Under the pieces are notes generated by a model, which was given only the letters and a program-made list of their open reading frames with translations, made no database searches and had not been told where the DNA came from. From Hordeum vulgare subsp. vulgare (Eukaryota > Streptophyta > Magnoliopsida > Poales > Poaceae), in the NCBI RefSeq assembly GCF_904849725.1, contig NC_058521.1:340054638-340118637 (forward strand): 64,000 nucleotides of DNA, in the 5' to 3' direction. Shown piece after piece: positions 21,602 through 34,159 of this stretch (within the stretch, counting starts at the first letter, position 1; each line of letters starts with the position of its first letter). A program made the translations under genes and the position numbers.

Positions 21602-21654
21602 ATTTATTAGTAGTGGCATGATAATAATCACTAATAGGCCTTTTTCTAGTAGTG
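21602..21654. repeat. CACTA 3' terminal inverted repeat
   Basis: The element's right end. Read on the - strand it starts CACTACTAGAAAAAGGCC, the hallmark CACTA start. The partner repeat is outside the window. The following GAA is the possible 3-bp duplication. Confidence 0.85.
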
Positions 21655-22045
21655 GAATCGCTTGATCCCTCTCGGTTCATCTTGTACGCTTTATGTGTTG
21701 ATCAACTTGATTCACTATTTGACTTGGTGTTGATAAACCTTGTGTCTTTATGACCAATCATTGGATAAAGCCTTGAATACCACCTTGGTCATCATATAAA
21801 CTCCTTGAAACCAACAGATGGACTTGAAGAAGTGCCTATGGACATATCCTTAGAATATAACTTAAGGAAACCATTAGTCCATAGGGATCGTCATCAATTA
21901 CCAAAACCATATATGGAGAAATAGGCTCTAACATCTAGTTTATGCGCTATTCCGTAAGGGGCTGATTTGGATCCCAATGTTTAATGCTATGGTTAGAATT
22001 TATTCTTAATACTTTTCTAGTAGTTGAAGATGCTTCCAAGGGGGT
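21655..22045 (+). repeat. Left part of a decayed Athila-like LTR
   Basis: No gene. The stretch from about 21900 to 22045 reads into the sequence at 25126 once the nested element and one copy of GGGGT are disregarded, so it is the left part of the LTR that ends at 25584. The part 21655-21900 has no clear identity and may belong to the same LTR. Confidence 0.55.
22041..22045. repeat. Target-site duplication GGGGT, left copy
   Basis: GGGGT recurs at 25126-25130. Together the two copies define the insertion of the 3.1-kb Gypsy derivative. Confidence 0.85.
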
Positions 22046-22466
22046 TTATTCATCTCCAATGTATCTATAATTTATAAAGTATTTATGCCATGTTTATCAC
22101 AATTCTATATGGTTTTGGTATGATTTGATTAGAACTAACCCGGACTGAAACAGTTTTCAGCACAACTACTGTGGTGTTGTTTTTTATGCAGAAATAAAAG
22201 TTCTCCAAATGCAACAAAACATTTTGACGATTTTTATATAAAGAAAGAGCCCCAGGAAGCTTCTAGGAAGGACCAGAAGATGCTTCAAGGTACCCACACA
22301 ACACCAGGGCTCCCCCCTTTGGGCATGGGCTGATGTTCTCTGGGCCCCCTAAGGGTCCCCTTCGCGTGAAACCAACGCAAAAAAATTCACATATATATAA
22401 AAACCTCCGATGGACAACCTAGAACTTGGACTCCGACGCCGCAAGCCTCTGTTCTCGCAAGATCCC

Positions 22467-23597
22467 AAGGCATCCCAAGAAAATATTTCAGGAAGTCTCA
22501 AGCAATTAAGCTTGGGGATGCCCCGGTAGGCATCCCACCTTTCTTCTTCAACAACTATTGGTTATTTTTTGTTGAGCCTAAGTTTTTTGCTTCTTCACAT
22601 GAGTTGTGCTATACTTGGTGTGTCATTTTATTTCCCTTTTGTTTGTTGTTTTCATAAGATCATCAAGATCTAAAGTGTTTATTTAGAGTGAATCCTCACA
22701 TAGCTACTTAATTGTTTGACTACTCATAGCTACTTATAACTTTTTGGAGTAGTTTTTCATTTACTCTTGTTCTTCACTTTTATCCTATGAGTAAATTGTG
22801 AATGAATGTAATATCATAAAGTTGAAGTATTATGAGCTTCATATTGAGTTTAGATGGTGAAATCTTTGAAGCTTGACAATCAAAATATTGGTCATACAAG
22901 CAATTCATGAATGAATAACATGTGGAAGAGAACTTTCACATAGAAATATATTATCTTGGACATCTTTTATGATTGTGAATACTCATTAATTACTTTCAAA
23001 CTTGAGAAAATTACTTGAAGTTGGCCAAGGAAGACAACGTAATGAGTTATGTTTGGGTATATTTGCACAGAAGTTATATTATTATGGATGCTCCAACATG
23101 TGGTGCTTGCTTAGGATCTTTTGCAATCCAACAATTCGCACTAAGTAGAAATACTACCTGTGCATCCAAAAACCTTTAAAACCAGTTCTATGATAAATAA
23201 GTTGGGAGGCGAAACATTATGCGACAATCTTTCTCTGTGTTCGATGGATGACATTTGTTCTAAAATATGTAGCAATCATGGAAGACCAAATAATAATTGA
23301 GTATGTGGAGCTTTTTCTTACACTTTGTTGAATTAAGTTGAATTGTGATTCCTTCGTGACTAATAACATAGGTTTTTGAGTTCCAAGAGAATGCATTGTT
23401 TGAAACATAACTTGTGAATTAGTTGCTACTTGGTCTTGATGAGGTATATGAGAATAAGTTGTTGTTATGATGCTAGAGAAAGTGACTGTAATTATCATTG
23501 ATCAAACTTATGCATTATTCTAGCACTCAGACTTTATAAATTATTTCTTTTATCATTTACCTACTCGAGGACAAGCAGGAATTGATCTTGGGGATGT
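22467..23597 (+). other. 3' non-coding internal region of the Gypsy derivative
   Basis: AT-rich with no open frame of note. It begins with AAGCTTGGGGATGCCCC near 22509, a feature of post-pol regions in Athila-like grass elements, and ends with GGACAAGCAGGAATTGATCTTGGGGATGT-type purine-rich sequence that serves as polypurine tract before the 3' LTR. Confidence 0.7.
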
Positions 23598-25125
23598 TGA
23601 TACGTACCGAATGTATCTATAATTTATGAAGTATTCATGCCATGCTTATCACAATTCTATATGGTTTTGGTATGATTTGATTAGAATTAACCCGGACTGA
23701 TGTTGTTTAAAGCAGAACTACCGTGGTGTTGTTTTTTATTGAGAAATAAAAGTCTCCAAATGGAATGAAACTTTTTGAAGATTTTTTTATAAGAGCCCCA
23801 GGAAGCTTCGAGGAAGGACGAGAAGATGCTCGGGGTGCCCACACAACACTGCCCCCCCTTTGGGCATGGGTTGATGTGGTGTGGGACCCCGGAGGCACCC
23901 CTACGTTTGAAACCAACGCCAAAAATTCACATATCTATATAAACCTCCGATGGATAACCTAGAACATGGACTCCACTGCCGCAGGCCTCTGTTCTTGCAA
24001 GATTCCATCTGGAGGCCTTCTCCGGTACTCCGCCAAAGGGATAACTCATCACGGAGAGGCTCTACATCAACTTTGCTACCTCTCCGATGATTCGTGAGTA
24101 GTTCACCACGGACCTACGCGTTCGTAGGTAGTATCTAGATAGCTCTCTCTCTTTTATCTCAATACAACAGTCTCCATGATCTTCATGGAGATCCATTCGA
24201 TGTAATGACTTTGCGCGGTGTGTTTATTGGGATCTGATGAATTCTGAGTTTATGATCACATCTATACTTGTTTGATTTGAGTTTTTTGCTGATCTCTTTT
24301 ATGCATGATTTCGTATATCCTTGTATTTCTTATCCGAAGTTTTGGTTTGGTTTGGACAACTAGATTAGATCTTCTTGTAATGGGAAGAGGTGCTCGGTAA
24401 TGGTTTCTATCTTGCAGTGTCCAGTCCTAGTGACAGATGGGGAGTTGATACACATGTGTTGTTGCCATTAAGGATAACAAGTTGGGATGAATCTTATATG
24501 CTTTTGTCTTGACTACACCATGTCATCGTTCTTAAAGCATTACTTCGTTCTTATGAACTCAATACACTAGATGCATGTTGGATAGCGGTCGATGTGTGAA
24601 GTAATAGTAGTAGATGCAGGCAGCAGTCGGTCTACTTGATTTAGATGTCATGGCTATATCATGCTCATTGCCTTGGATATCGCCATAACTATTTGCTTTT
24701 CTATCAATTGCCTAGCAGTAATTTGATTACCCATCGTATGCTATTTTCTTGAGAGATATGCCACTAGTAAATCCTACGACCCCCGAGTCTACTTTTATTA
24801 TAAGATCAATCTCATCTACTACCTTTTTTTATTATTCGCACTACAAAAACTCATATCTACAATCCATACTACACTTTTATCATCATCTCTTCGCCGAACT
24901 AGTGCATCGATACAATTTGCCATTGTATTGGGTGTGTTGGGGACACAAGAGATTTCTTGTATTTGATTGCAGGGTTGCTTGAGAGAGACTATCTTCATCC
25001 TACGCCTCCCATGGATTGATAAAACTTAGGTGATCCACTTGAGGGAAAATTGCTATTGTCCTACAAAACTCTACGCTTGGAGGCACATCCCGTGTCTACA
25101 GGAACAAGTTCTATAGTAGACATCA
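23598..25125 (+). repeat. 3' LTR of the Gypsy derivative
   Basis: A 1528-bp LTR from TGATACGTACC to ...AGTAGACATCA, the ends expected of Athila-like Triticeae Gypsy LTRs. A TATA-like ATCTATATAAACC lies near 23931. A 420-bp homologous stretch survives at 22046-22466. Confidence 0.9.
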
Positions 25126-25584
25126 GGGGTTAATCATAAGTGGGAGGTCTTTTCAAGTAAGATAAACACCCAAGAACCGATCCACCCACATATCAAATTA
25201 TTAAAGTACCGAACGTGAATTAGTCCAACATGACGAGAGTGACTAGATGAAATTCCCGTGTGCCCTCTAGAACGCTTTGACTATTATAAGAAACCGTTCC
25301 GACCTCAGCCTTTCTAAACTGATTGTAACTATTGTTACTCGTTAGTTGTTACAAATATATTTGCCACAATAGGATTGGGCTACCTTTCTAAACTGATTGT
25401 AACTATTGTTACTCGTTAGTTGTTACAATTATATTGCTATGAAACAACTTGTTACCGCTATTTTAGTGCTTGCAGAAATTACCTTGCTAGAGACTGCTTG
25501 TCATTTCCATCTGCTCCTCATTGGCTTCGGCACTCTTACTTATCGACAGGACTATGATTGATCCCCTATACTTCTCGGTCTTCA
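25126..25584 (+). repeat. Right part of the Athila-like 5' LTR
   Basis: Continues the LTR interrupted at 22045 and ends ...GGTCTTCA at 25584, eleven bases before the primer site. It contains an internal duplication of a 74-bp unit starting at 25311 and 25385 (CTTTCTAAACTGATTGTAAC repeated). Confidence 0.7.
25311..25432 (+). repeat. 74-bp tandem duplication in LTR
   Basis: TTTCTAAACTGATTGTAACT starts at both 25311 and 25385, and identity continues for about 47 bases through the Thr-codon-like TTGTTAC motifs. It is a partial second copy. Confidence 0.85.
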
Positions 25585-25595
25585 ATACTCTTTTC

Positions 25596-25612
25596 TGGCG
25601 CCGTTGCCGGGG
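25596..25612 (+). promoter_or_regulatory. Gypsy primer-binding site
   Basis: TGGCGCCGTTGCCGGGG, the common primer site of Athila-like grass elements, just after the LTR. It shows that the coding relic to the right belongs with the LTR ending at 25584. Confidence 0.85.
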
Positions 25613-25690
25613 AGTGAAGCGCCTTTGCTAAGCGGAATTTATTAAGGGAAAAATTATATTACGTGCATAAATTTACTGTCACTTGTCACT

Positions 25691-26714
25691 ATGGATAATA
25701 ATTCTTTGAGGTGTTCGTTTGGGGTATCTTCACCTCAACTAGGAACACATAGAGTTGTCCATCAACCTACTAAATCAACTGAATTGTTTTTTATGAAATT
25801 CCTTCAGGTATGATAGAGATATTGCTAGCTAATCCTTATGCAGGAAATGGAACAACACATCCCGATTTGCACCTAATCTATGTGGACGAAGTTTGTGGAC
25901 TATTTAAACTTACAGGTTTATATGGAGATGAAGTCAAGAAGAAGGTTTTCCCTTTATCTTTGGTGGAGAAAGCATTGAAATGGTATAGTCTATGTGATGA
26001 TACATGATCTTGGAACTGGAATCAATTGAAACTCGAGTTTCACCAAAAAAATTATCATATGCATCTTGTTCATCGTGATCGGAATTAAATATGTAATTTT
26101 TGGCCTCGTGAAGGAGAAATTATCGCTCTAGCTTGGGGTGGCTTAATTCAATGTTATATTCATGCCCCAATCATGAGCTCCCAAGAGTAATTATTATTCA
26201 GAATTTTTATGCTTGGCTTTCTCGTAATGATGGAACCATGCTCAATACTTCGTGTTCTTGTTCTTTTATTAAGAAGACTATTGAATTCAGGTGGGATCTT
26301 TTGGAAATAATTAAATGCAACTTTGAAGATTGGGAAGCCAATGAAGGTAAAGAGTCACGTATAAAACTTGAGTTTGATTGTGTTAAATCATCTATGCATA
26401 CAGAATCTTTCAATGATTTTCGCACTAAGTATGGACTTGTTTGTGAGATAGTAGCCTCATTTTGTGAAACCTTTGCTACTCATGTTAATCTCCCTAAAGA
26501 GAAATGGTTTACATATCATCCACCTACTAAAGAAATAGTTGAGGAACCAGTTAAAGTTCAAAATGAAACTATCATTTATAGTGTTCACCCAGTTGTGCCC
26601 ACTACTTATATCAAGAAACTACATTTCCCTTTTAGGATAAAGGAACATGCTAAAGATTCAACCATGGTTAACAAAAGTTATGTTAGAGCAATTAAACCTC
26701 CGAGCAATTCATAG
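25691..26714 (+). pseudogene. gag: Athila-like Gypsy gag, decayed
   Basis: Starts at ATG 25691 and continues through at least two frames with stops. Recognisable pieces are LSLVEKALKWYSLCDD (about 25950-26006), SWNWNQLKLEFHQ (about 26009-26050), and a long open segment 26133-26714 with LYSCPNHELP and TIEFRWDLLE. The retrotransposon gag domain is clear from the alternating Trp/Leu pattern. No zinc knuckle is visible. It is the structural protein of a long-dead element. Confidence 0.75.
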
Positions 26715-26759
26715 TAGAACCTAGTATTTCTATGATTGAAGATCTCTTGGTCAATAAAA

Positions 26760-29084
26760 TTGATGGGCATGTAGAATGGTAATTCATCTTAGAAAATTAA
26801 ATAAAGGTACTAGAAAATATCATTGCCATCTACCTTTCATAGGTAAAATGCTAGAAGGACTATCGCAGCAAACACACTTTTTCTTCCTAGATAGATATCC
26901 TGGTTCTCAAATACTTGTGTCACAAGCTGATAATAGAAAACCACTTTTACTTATCCTTTTAGAACCTATGCTTATAGACGTATGCATTTTGGTTTATGGA
27001 ATGCACGTGCTACCTTTCATAGATGTATGACTGCTATATTCTCTGATTTTTGTGAAAATATTATTGAGGTTTTCATGGATGATTTCTCTGTTTATGGAAC
27101 TTATTTTCATGATTTCTTAAGCAACCTTGATAGAGCTTTGCAAACATGTGACCAAACTAATCTTGTGTTGAATTGGGAGAAGTGCCACTTTATGGTAAAT
27201 GAAGGTATTATCTTGGGTGAGAAAAGTTTCGACCGAGATATTGAGGTAGACAAAGCTAAAGTTGATGCAATTGAGAAAATGCCATGTCCTGAAGATATTA
27301 AAGGTATCCGTAGTTTCCTTGGTCATGCTAGTATCTATAGGAGTTTTAATAAAGACTTCTCTAAATTTTTAGGCCTCTTACCAATTTATTATAGAAAGAT
27401 GTTCCTTTCGTTTTTGATGATGATTGTGCAGAAGCCTTTGAAACACTTAATAAACCCTTAATTTCTACACCTATTGTTCAACCACCTGATTGGAACTTGC
27501 CTTTTGAAATTATGCGTGATGCTAGTGACTATGTTGTTGGTGATGTTCTGGGACAAAGAGTTGGTAAGAATTAAATGTTATTCATTATTCTCGTAAAACT
27601 CTATAGAGTGCCAAGAGAAATTATGCTACCATTAAAAAGGAATTTTTAGAAGTTGTGTTTGCCTGTGATAAATTCAGATCTTACATTGTTGATTCTAAAG
27701 TAATTGTTCACACTCATGATACTCCTATTAACTTCCTATGGAAAATATAGATGCTAAACCTAGACTCATTAGGTCGGTTCTTTTTCTACAATAATTTGAC
27801 TTGAATATCATTGATAGGAAGGGAGCTGAGAAAATCGTAGGTGATAACTTGTCAAGGTCAGATTATATTCTCAATGACCCACTACCAATCGATGATAGTT
27901 TCCCTGATGAACAACTAGCTGTGGTCAATGTCTCTCATATCACACCATGGTTTTCTGACTATGCTAATTACATTGTTGCTAAATACATACCAGCTAGTTT
28001 CACCTATCAACAAAACAAAAAATTCTTCTTTGATTTAAGACATTACTTTTGGAATGACCCACATCTTTAAAAAGAGGGTGTAGATGGTATTATTAGACGT
28101 TGTATACCAAAGCATGAACACAAATAAATTCTTCTGAAGAGTCACTCTGAGGCTTATGGAGGACATCGTGTGGGAGATAGAACTGCACACACGGTACTAC
28201 GGTCTGGATTTTATTGGCCTACTCTTTTCAAAGATGCTAGTAAGTTTGTCCTTTCTTGTGATGAATGTCAAAGAATTGGTAATATTAGTAGTCGTCAATA
28301 AATGCCTATGAATTATTCACTTCTCATTAAACCATTTGTTGTTTGGGGATTAGATTTTATGGGACACTTTCCTTCCTCTAATGGGTATACACATATTTTG
28401 GTTGCTATTGATTATGTCGCTAAGTGGGTAGAAGTATTCCATCTAGAAGTGATGATCATAACACCTCTATTAAAGTGCTTAAGGAAGTTATTTTCCCATG
28501 TTTTGGAGTCCCTAGATACTTAATGACTAATCGTGGTTCACATTTTATTCATGGTGCTTTTCGTAAGTTACTTGCTAGGTATGATGTTGTCCATAGAATT
28601 GCATCTCCCTATCATCCTCAATCTAGTGGTCAAGTAGAATTAACCAATAGAGAAATAACGTTAATATTGCAAAATACTATCAGTAAGAGCATTATGGGCC
28701 TATAGAACAGCTTACAAAAATTCTACAGGTATGTCGCCTTATAAAATGGTTTATGGAAAAGCATGCCATTTACCTCTTGATTTAGAAAATAAGGCATATT
28801 GGGCAATTAAAGAACTCGCCTATAATTTCAAACTTGCTGGTGAAAAGAGGTTATTTCATATTAGCTCACTAGATGAATGGAGAACCCAAGCTTATCAAAA
28901 TGCCAAACTATTCAAAGAAAATTTAAAACATGGCATGAAAAAAGAATCCAAAAGCGAGAATTTGAAGTTGGCGAATATGTTCTCTTGTACAATTATCGTC
29001 TTAGATTTTTTGCAGGAAAACTTGTCTACAAAGGGCAAGGACCTTATATCATCTAAGAAGTTTATCGGTCTGGATCTATTAACA
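26760..29084 (+). pseudogene. pol: Athila-like Gypsy pol, decayed RT, RNase H and integrase
   Basis: RT pieces run 26776-27461, with the catalytic FMDDFSVYG near 27073 and VLNWEKCHF. RNase H covers about 27461-27860, ending near IIDRKGAEK and LSRSDY. Integrase runs to 29084, with an HHCC pattern (HSEAYGGH to CDECQRIG, about 28140-28275) and the core motif LDFMGHFPSSNG. The second catalytic position, normally Thr-Asp, reads Thr-Asn in MTNRGSHF (about 28523). Many stops and shifts occur, and no protease motif is seen between gag and RT, so part is missing. The relic ends abruptly where the next LTR begins. Confidence 0.85.
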
Positions 29085-32000
29085 TGTGACACCCTGCATT
29101 TTGGCCCTTTCTTTTTTAAAATTGCCTTAAGATTTATTTGAAATTGCTTTTCTGTGGCTCTCTGGTCTGGAAACTTGGGAAGATCCTCTCTAACTAGTAT
29201 CCAAAGTGGCTTGTCATTCTCAAATCCATTCAAAGATCTTGTCATTTTTTCACTGTATCCCTAATCCATATTATTTTTCATGGGAATATTCTCTTTTCTA
29301 TCAATGGAATAACCCTATTTGCTCTAGGTTGTGAAGCAACCTATGTTTCTGTCTCTCTAAAAATTCCAAAATATTCTCATAAAATGTCTGGGTCATATAT
29401 TCCTCAACTATGTCAAAATATTTCCTTGCCTAGTTCAGAAATAATTAAAGGATATTCCTTTTCCTATTCTGCCCTCAATGGCACTTTGTGAAGGTAGTGT
29501 CATTTCTATATCCGTGTTTGCCCTTAAAAATTTTGTGGACTCTTTTATATCCATTTTATGTCATCATGCCAAAATTTAACTTCATTTTCCTAGTAATAAT
29601 CCTCAACTAATTTCCAACGTTTCTGTACTCAAAGAACCTTTGTGAAGGAGGTACTATCTAGGTATATCCAAATGATTTGAAATTTTGACATCACCTTCAT
29701 ATGCTCAAATAATAAGTCTCGTCCAAATTTGAGCATTTCCCCTCTATCCATGTGAGCCCAGCATCAAATCTTAGTTTCTTCTCACATTCTTTTGTGTACG
29801 AAGAAACTATATTTTATATTTATTTATTATTGCTAAAAATTTACCATGACCTTCTCCTTACCATATAAACCCTCTCTACCAAATTTGGGATCATTTGATT
29901 GGTCCAATCTTTCCATATAATTTTTCCCATGTTTCTATCGACAAAGATGTATTGTCAAGGAAGTACCATTTTGGTGTATCTAGTTGATATGAAATTTTGG
30001 TAGTGTGTACATATACCGAAATCATTCACCTCCTCCAAATTTCAGCTCCATACAAGCAAGCATGTGAGCGCCTCCCCCTATTTTGCATTTCTGTCCATTT
30101 TGGTGCATTGTACAGCAAGTACAAGCTAGCCCCATCCTTTTTGGCTAAAAGTTTGGCTCAATGGTCACCTTAGTAGATGACCAACCCCATCCAAATACCA
30201 TGCTCAATGGAGATGTGCATCAGCCTTGTCTTCGTATAAAACACCTTAATGTGAGTTTGGAGTTTAGAAAGGTGTACTCGTATCACGGGTCCTCTGTGTT
30301 GTTTCTTTCCATTTTGGAATCCTGTGGTGAGTGATGTTTTAGGTAGACAAGGTGTGGCCAGCCAGAACGCGTGTTATCATAGAGTTCACGCGGTGACCAC
30401 GTGTATGGCGTGCCATGCCCGCGCTCTGGCAGGTAGACCGCCTCCTCTTATTTGTTTCCTCAAGTTTTCGACACGTCTCCATGTCCAGAATATTGCTCTC
30501 ATCGTCGTCCTCACCATGGACCCATCGCCCCCTCCGGATTGTTCCTCTCCGAGCTATCCCCGTAGATAGAATAGAACACCCGTGACCCGTGGCGGTTTCC
30601 TCCCCTTTGATTGGTGTCCAAGCTCGCCAGAGATCCTCCGACCATATAAGGATCTCCACTGAGCCCCCGCAGCCCATAGACCTCCTAAGCCGCTCCCCAA
30701 ATCCATGGAGCTCCCCATTGCCCTCTCAAGGCCGCTTCGGCCTCTGCTCAAATTCGAGCTAGCCGGAGCACCATTCCCCTCCAACCCTCCTGGCAGCTCT
30801 CCCTAGCCATGGCGAGCCTCCGCGATGCCCAAACTACCCATCCTCGTGACAGGAGCACCATGTCCATCATCACTTGGTGGCGACGTCCGCGAACATCCAA
30901 GCCACCGTGGCCCAGGCCTTCCTCGGCATCCATGCTTGGGCCAATCAAGCGCGACACCTCCTCGTGATCTTGCTGGTGGCTAGACCCTGGCCAGTGGTGG
31001 CCCGAGCCACCAAGACAAGCACCGACGCTGACGATCTCCCCTCCTCCGTGGGAGAGGAAGAGGATGAAGATGGCTTCCCCCGGTAGGTGGACCCACGCGT
31101 AAGTGATCCAATCGGCCGAGCCCAGCCCGTTAAGTGGAGGCGCATTTCAGTAAAATATGTATTTGTCTCTGGAAAGCGTATTCTTGTGTTCTTCGAGATA
31201 AAATACGATGTCACTTCTCTCAAAGCTTTGTGCCTTTTCCGCTAGGGACTTATTTGTGGATAAATTTTTTTTGCAGAATAGTCCCTGATCTTTTATCATC
31301 CATATCTTCCCGTCTATTTCTCCGATTTACATGTTTCCAAAGCCCACATCCTTGCTTCGTCAAGCCCTTTCTATTGGTATAATTTTCATGATGTTGTCAC
31401 ACTGTGAAAATGACCATTTAGACCTTGCCTTCAATGAGCCCCCGTCGAGAGAGAAGTATTTCTAGAGAATCTTTCCGCGAGCCTCCTGCACTTCTACCCA
31501 GTGGATCCTTCATCCCTAGGATATCCATGAAGCCCACTTGGATGATAGCCTATCTGTAGACATGGTTTCCACTTGAGAGATTAATAATTGTTTACTCGGC
31601 TACTACTATATTCCCGTTCCGGATATGCTTGTGGATCCATGCTTATCATCATGCTATGCTCTTATGCACCCAATTAGTCATGTAATTTATTGCTAGTACT
31701 ATATACCATGCTTGTTATTTTTACATGCTAGTGATAGTATTCACTTGATGCCCCATTATTATCAGTTACGAAAAGTACCTGTAATGTGCATGATCATCAC
31801 TATGCCATGTTCATCTGCATCCAGTTGACTAAGTGCTTTATTATTGATAATGCTAATGCTTCACATTTTAAATGGATATACTTCCCATCCATATTTCTAC
31901 TGTTATTACGCTCATACGCATTGTCATTTCATCTTGTTAGTGTATGAATCAGCTCATTTACTTTTCAAGTTTAACTGGATATTAATCAAATTTGAACACC

Positions 32001-33189
32001 TATTGGCTGAGTCATAGTGCCATCGAGTCAAGATGAGCAGTGAAACCACACTTTCTGGTGCCTCCAACTAGGGAAGGTTGTTTGTGCGCTTTTGTCCCCG
32101 TTTTGGACCATTTTTGTTTTCCCACAGCGGTGGCCAGGTGATGTCCAGAGTGGCATCGGGGCCACCCATGACTTAGACAAAGGGGAGTTGGTCGGAGTGG
32201 CTAGGAGAGTATCATACAGTAGATTGGTTTTGTCAGAACGCTGTTGGTCCAGCCAAATGGGAACACGAGGTCATGCCTTCTATGGTGTGGGTATAGTGTA
32301 CTAACCTCTACATTGTGTATAAAGTATCAATAGCCGCGCCGATGGTTATGGGGCCAGTTCGTAATAGGTCATACTATTAGTCAATAGTAATGATAACCTA
32401 CTTAATAAACAACCCTGGTTTGATGAGAAACAAGTTGATTGATATTTCTGTGATCATGTGAGAATCAAAGTGGTATCATGGATACCGAGGATGGTTAAGA
32501 TTTTCGTGTCATGTGGTAATCCTTAATAAAGATCAAGCTCCTTGTGGTCATGTGTTGATTACTCGGGTATTGTTAATACCAAGCTTGATTTGATCCTAAT
32601 TTTATTGTCTGATGACCATGATGGTAAGGTGATACATGTGGTGGCTACGAGATAACCCCTAACAGATAAAGTTGAATCATGATAATTCAAACATGTTGTA
32701 TATCATCATGTTCATACGTTCCTGCCAAGCTAGTGATATCATGTTCATCATTTCTTAAGCCTGTAAATTTCATGCTATTGTTTTTCTTGATTGCTTCGGT
32801 TGCTCTGAGCTTGTGAGTACATTGAAAGTACTCACCTGGCGTGTCTTGCTAGTTTACATTCAAAGTACTCACCTGGCTTGAAGAGTTTGCGAGATAGGAT
32901 AAGCGTTCCAGCCAGAGTCCCTACGGAGTGGAGTCCATCTCCTTCGTCATTGTTCTGTTGTTAGAAGTTATTCCACTGCTTCAAGTTGTTCTGTTGCTAG
33001 CATAGAGCTACTTGAGCAGGCCAAGTGTCGACATGCCGATGTAATCCATTGTGATATCGGAACAATTGTATCCATATCATTTGTAATAAAGAGCTAATTT
33101 ATTCTATGCCAAGTCGTGCCATATTCCAGAAGACTTATCTCTAGGATATAATACGAGGCGTTTCGGTCTCTCTAAGTTAGGGTGCCACA
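29085..33189 (+). repeat. Long (4.1-kb) Gypsy LTR, chromovirus type
   Basis: Runs from TGTGACACCC to ...GGGTGCCACA, near-perfect inverted ends (TGTGACACC against GGTGCCACA), followed by a tRNA-Met primer site. No protein is supported; short open stretches (for example 30324-30569 and 31134-31382) have no domain. The 5' half is AT-rich and the middle (30450-31090) GC-rich, with CCATATAAGG near 30643 as a possible core promoter. The size and ends suit Tekay/Del-type elements. It truncates the Athila-like pol at its left edge. Confidence 0.8.
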
Positions 33190-33193
33190 AACT

Positions 33194-33208
33194 TGGTATC
33201 AGAGCAGG
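33194..33208 (+). promoter_or_regulatory. Primer-binding site after the 4.1-kb LTR
   Basis: TGGTATCAGAGCAGG starts five bases after the LTR end. It is complementary to initiator tRNA-Met and supports the LTR boundary. Confidence 0.85.
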
Positions 33209-34159
33209 TGTGGCTATAGAACGTCCTAGCCCGCACGAATGTTAGAAACACACATTATAGAGTCTAGTTTAATTGTTGCACTTGATAGTTGCATTTGATT
33301 GCTGCATAGCATGCATATAGACTTTTATCTTACCACTAACGGTTGATCTTGTGAGTGTAGGTCGTATTGGTTTCGATCCACTACCTGCACCCTCCAGCTC
33401 TGTATTCCTAATTTTGGGAGTTTGGCGTCATTTCAGTCCAAGTAGAGTGATGCCATGGTACCAAGTGTTCCAGACACCATCCGCGGGATTGATGCTCAGG
33501 TATAGCGAAGATATTTTTCGTCATCCCCACCTATCATTTCGGTGATAGACATATTTCTATCCCAAATCGTGACACCCAACCTGCCGCATTGGCAACCCTT
33601 ACTGATCTTCTCTATCCGAGAAAGGGCACTGCCAGGAAGCCTTCTTTTCACCACTATCCTACCTTGTCACCCATTCTATGGACGTGTATGGTTCCCTTCC
33701 ATCCGCTTGATGATGATGTGGTCGTGACATCCGTGTCTTGATACATGATCAACAAGTTCGTCCTTATCTCGAGGCCCATGTAGATGCAACCGGTATTAAG
33801 CCGGCGCTACGTATAGCTTTGTTTACACCAACATGTAGATTCACTTTCGTGCACACTGTCACAACATAGTAGATCGTAGAACAAAAGTTCTTGTGAGGTT
33901 GTGTTCTTAGGCATGCATGCATATTGTTCTAAATAACAATAAAATATGATGTTGCTTGAATATGATATTATTTGTATGCCTTGTGTGATTTTGTTTCATT
34001 CGTTCCTTTTGCTTATTTCTTTGGTCCCTCGGTGTTACCTTATTTCCCCTTAGAAGAATTTGCTCATCAACCGACACCGGACTCAAAGAATTAGCAAGGA
34101 GTTCATATATTTGGAAGATCAGTTAAACATTATGGAATTCCAAGTTGACTCCATTATAT
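33209..34159. other. Short internal remnant, then unassigned AT-rich DNA
   Basis: Positions 33209 to about 33730 follow the primer site and should be the leader and first gag codons of the element at 29085, but no domain is left. Positions 33730-34159 have no open frame, repeat or element end that I can identify. Confidence 0.5.

Larger units (their letters stand above)
1..21654 (+). mobile_element. CACTA (En/Spm) DNA transposon, 3' part, carrying a nested Copia element
   Basis: A class II element recognised from a TNPD-type transposase at the left, a Ulp1-like second gene, subterminal repeats built on GGCGCACC, and a 3' terminus reading ...TTTTTCTAGTAGTG at 21654, the inverted form of the CACTACTAGAAAAA start typical of grass CACTA elements. 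The 5' terminus is outside the window, so neither the full length nor the 3-bp target duplication (GAA follows on the right) can be checked. Without the Copia insertion and its duplicated target, about 9.5 kb of CACTA sequence is present. All three genes have stop codons, so this copy is not autonomous. Confidence 0.9.
22046..25125 (+). mobile_element. Gypsy deletion derivative nested in an older LTR
   Basis: An element with a truncated 5' LTR (22046 to about 22466), the 3' non-coding internal part (about 22467-23597) and a complete 3' LTR (23598-25125), flanked by GGGGT at 22041-22045 and 25126-25130. It lacks primer site, gag and pol. The two LTR starts align base for base: TTATTCATCTCC at the left corresponds to TGATACGTACCG at the right, so the left terminus has mutated. 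The loss therefore happened inside the element and the ends are original. Confidence 0.85.

Noticed and set aside
30324..31090. Possible host gene from GC-rich open stretches on both strands
   Set aside because: The block is inside the 4.1-kb LTR bounded by matching ends and a primer site. No frame has a recognisable domain.
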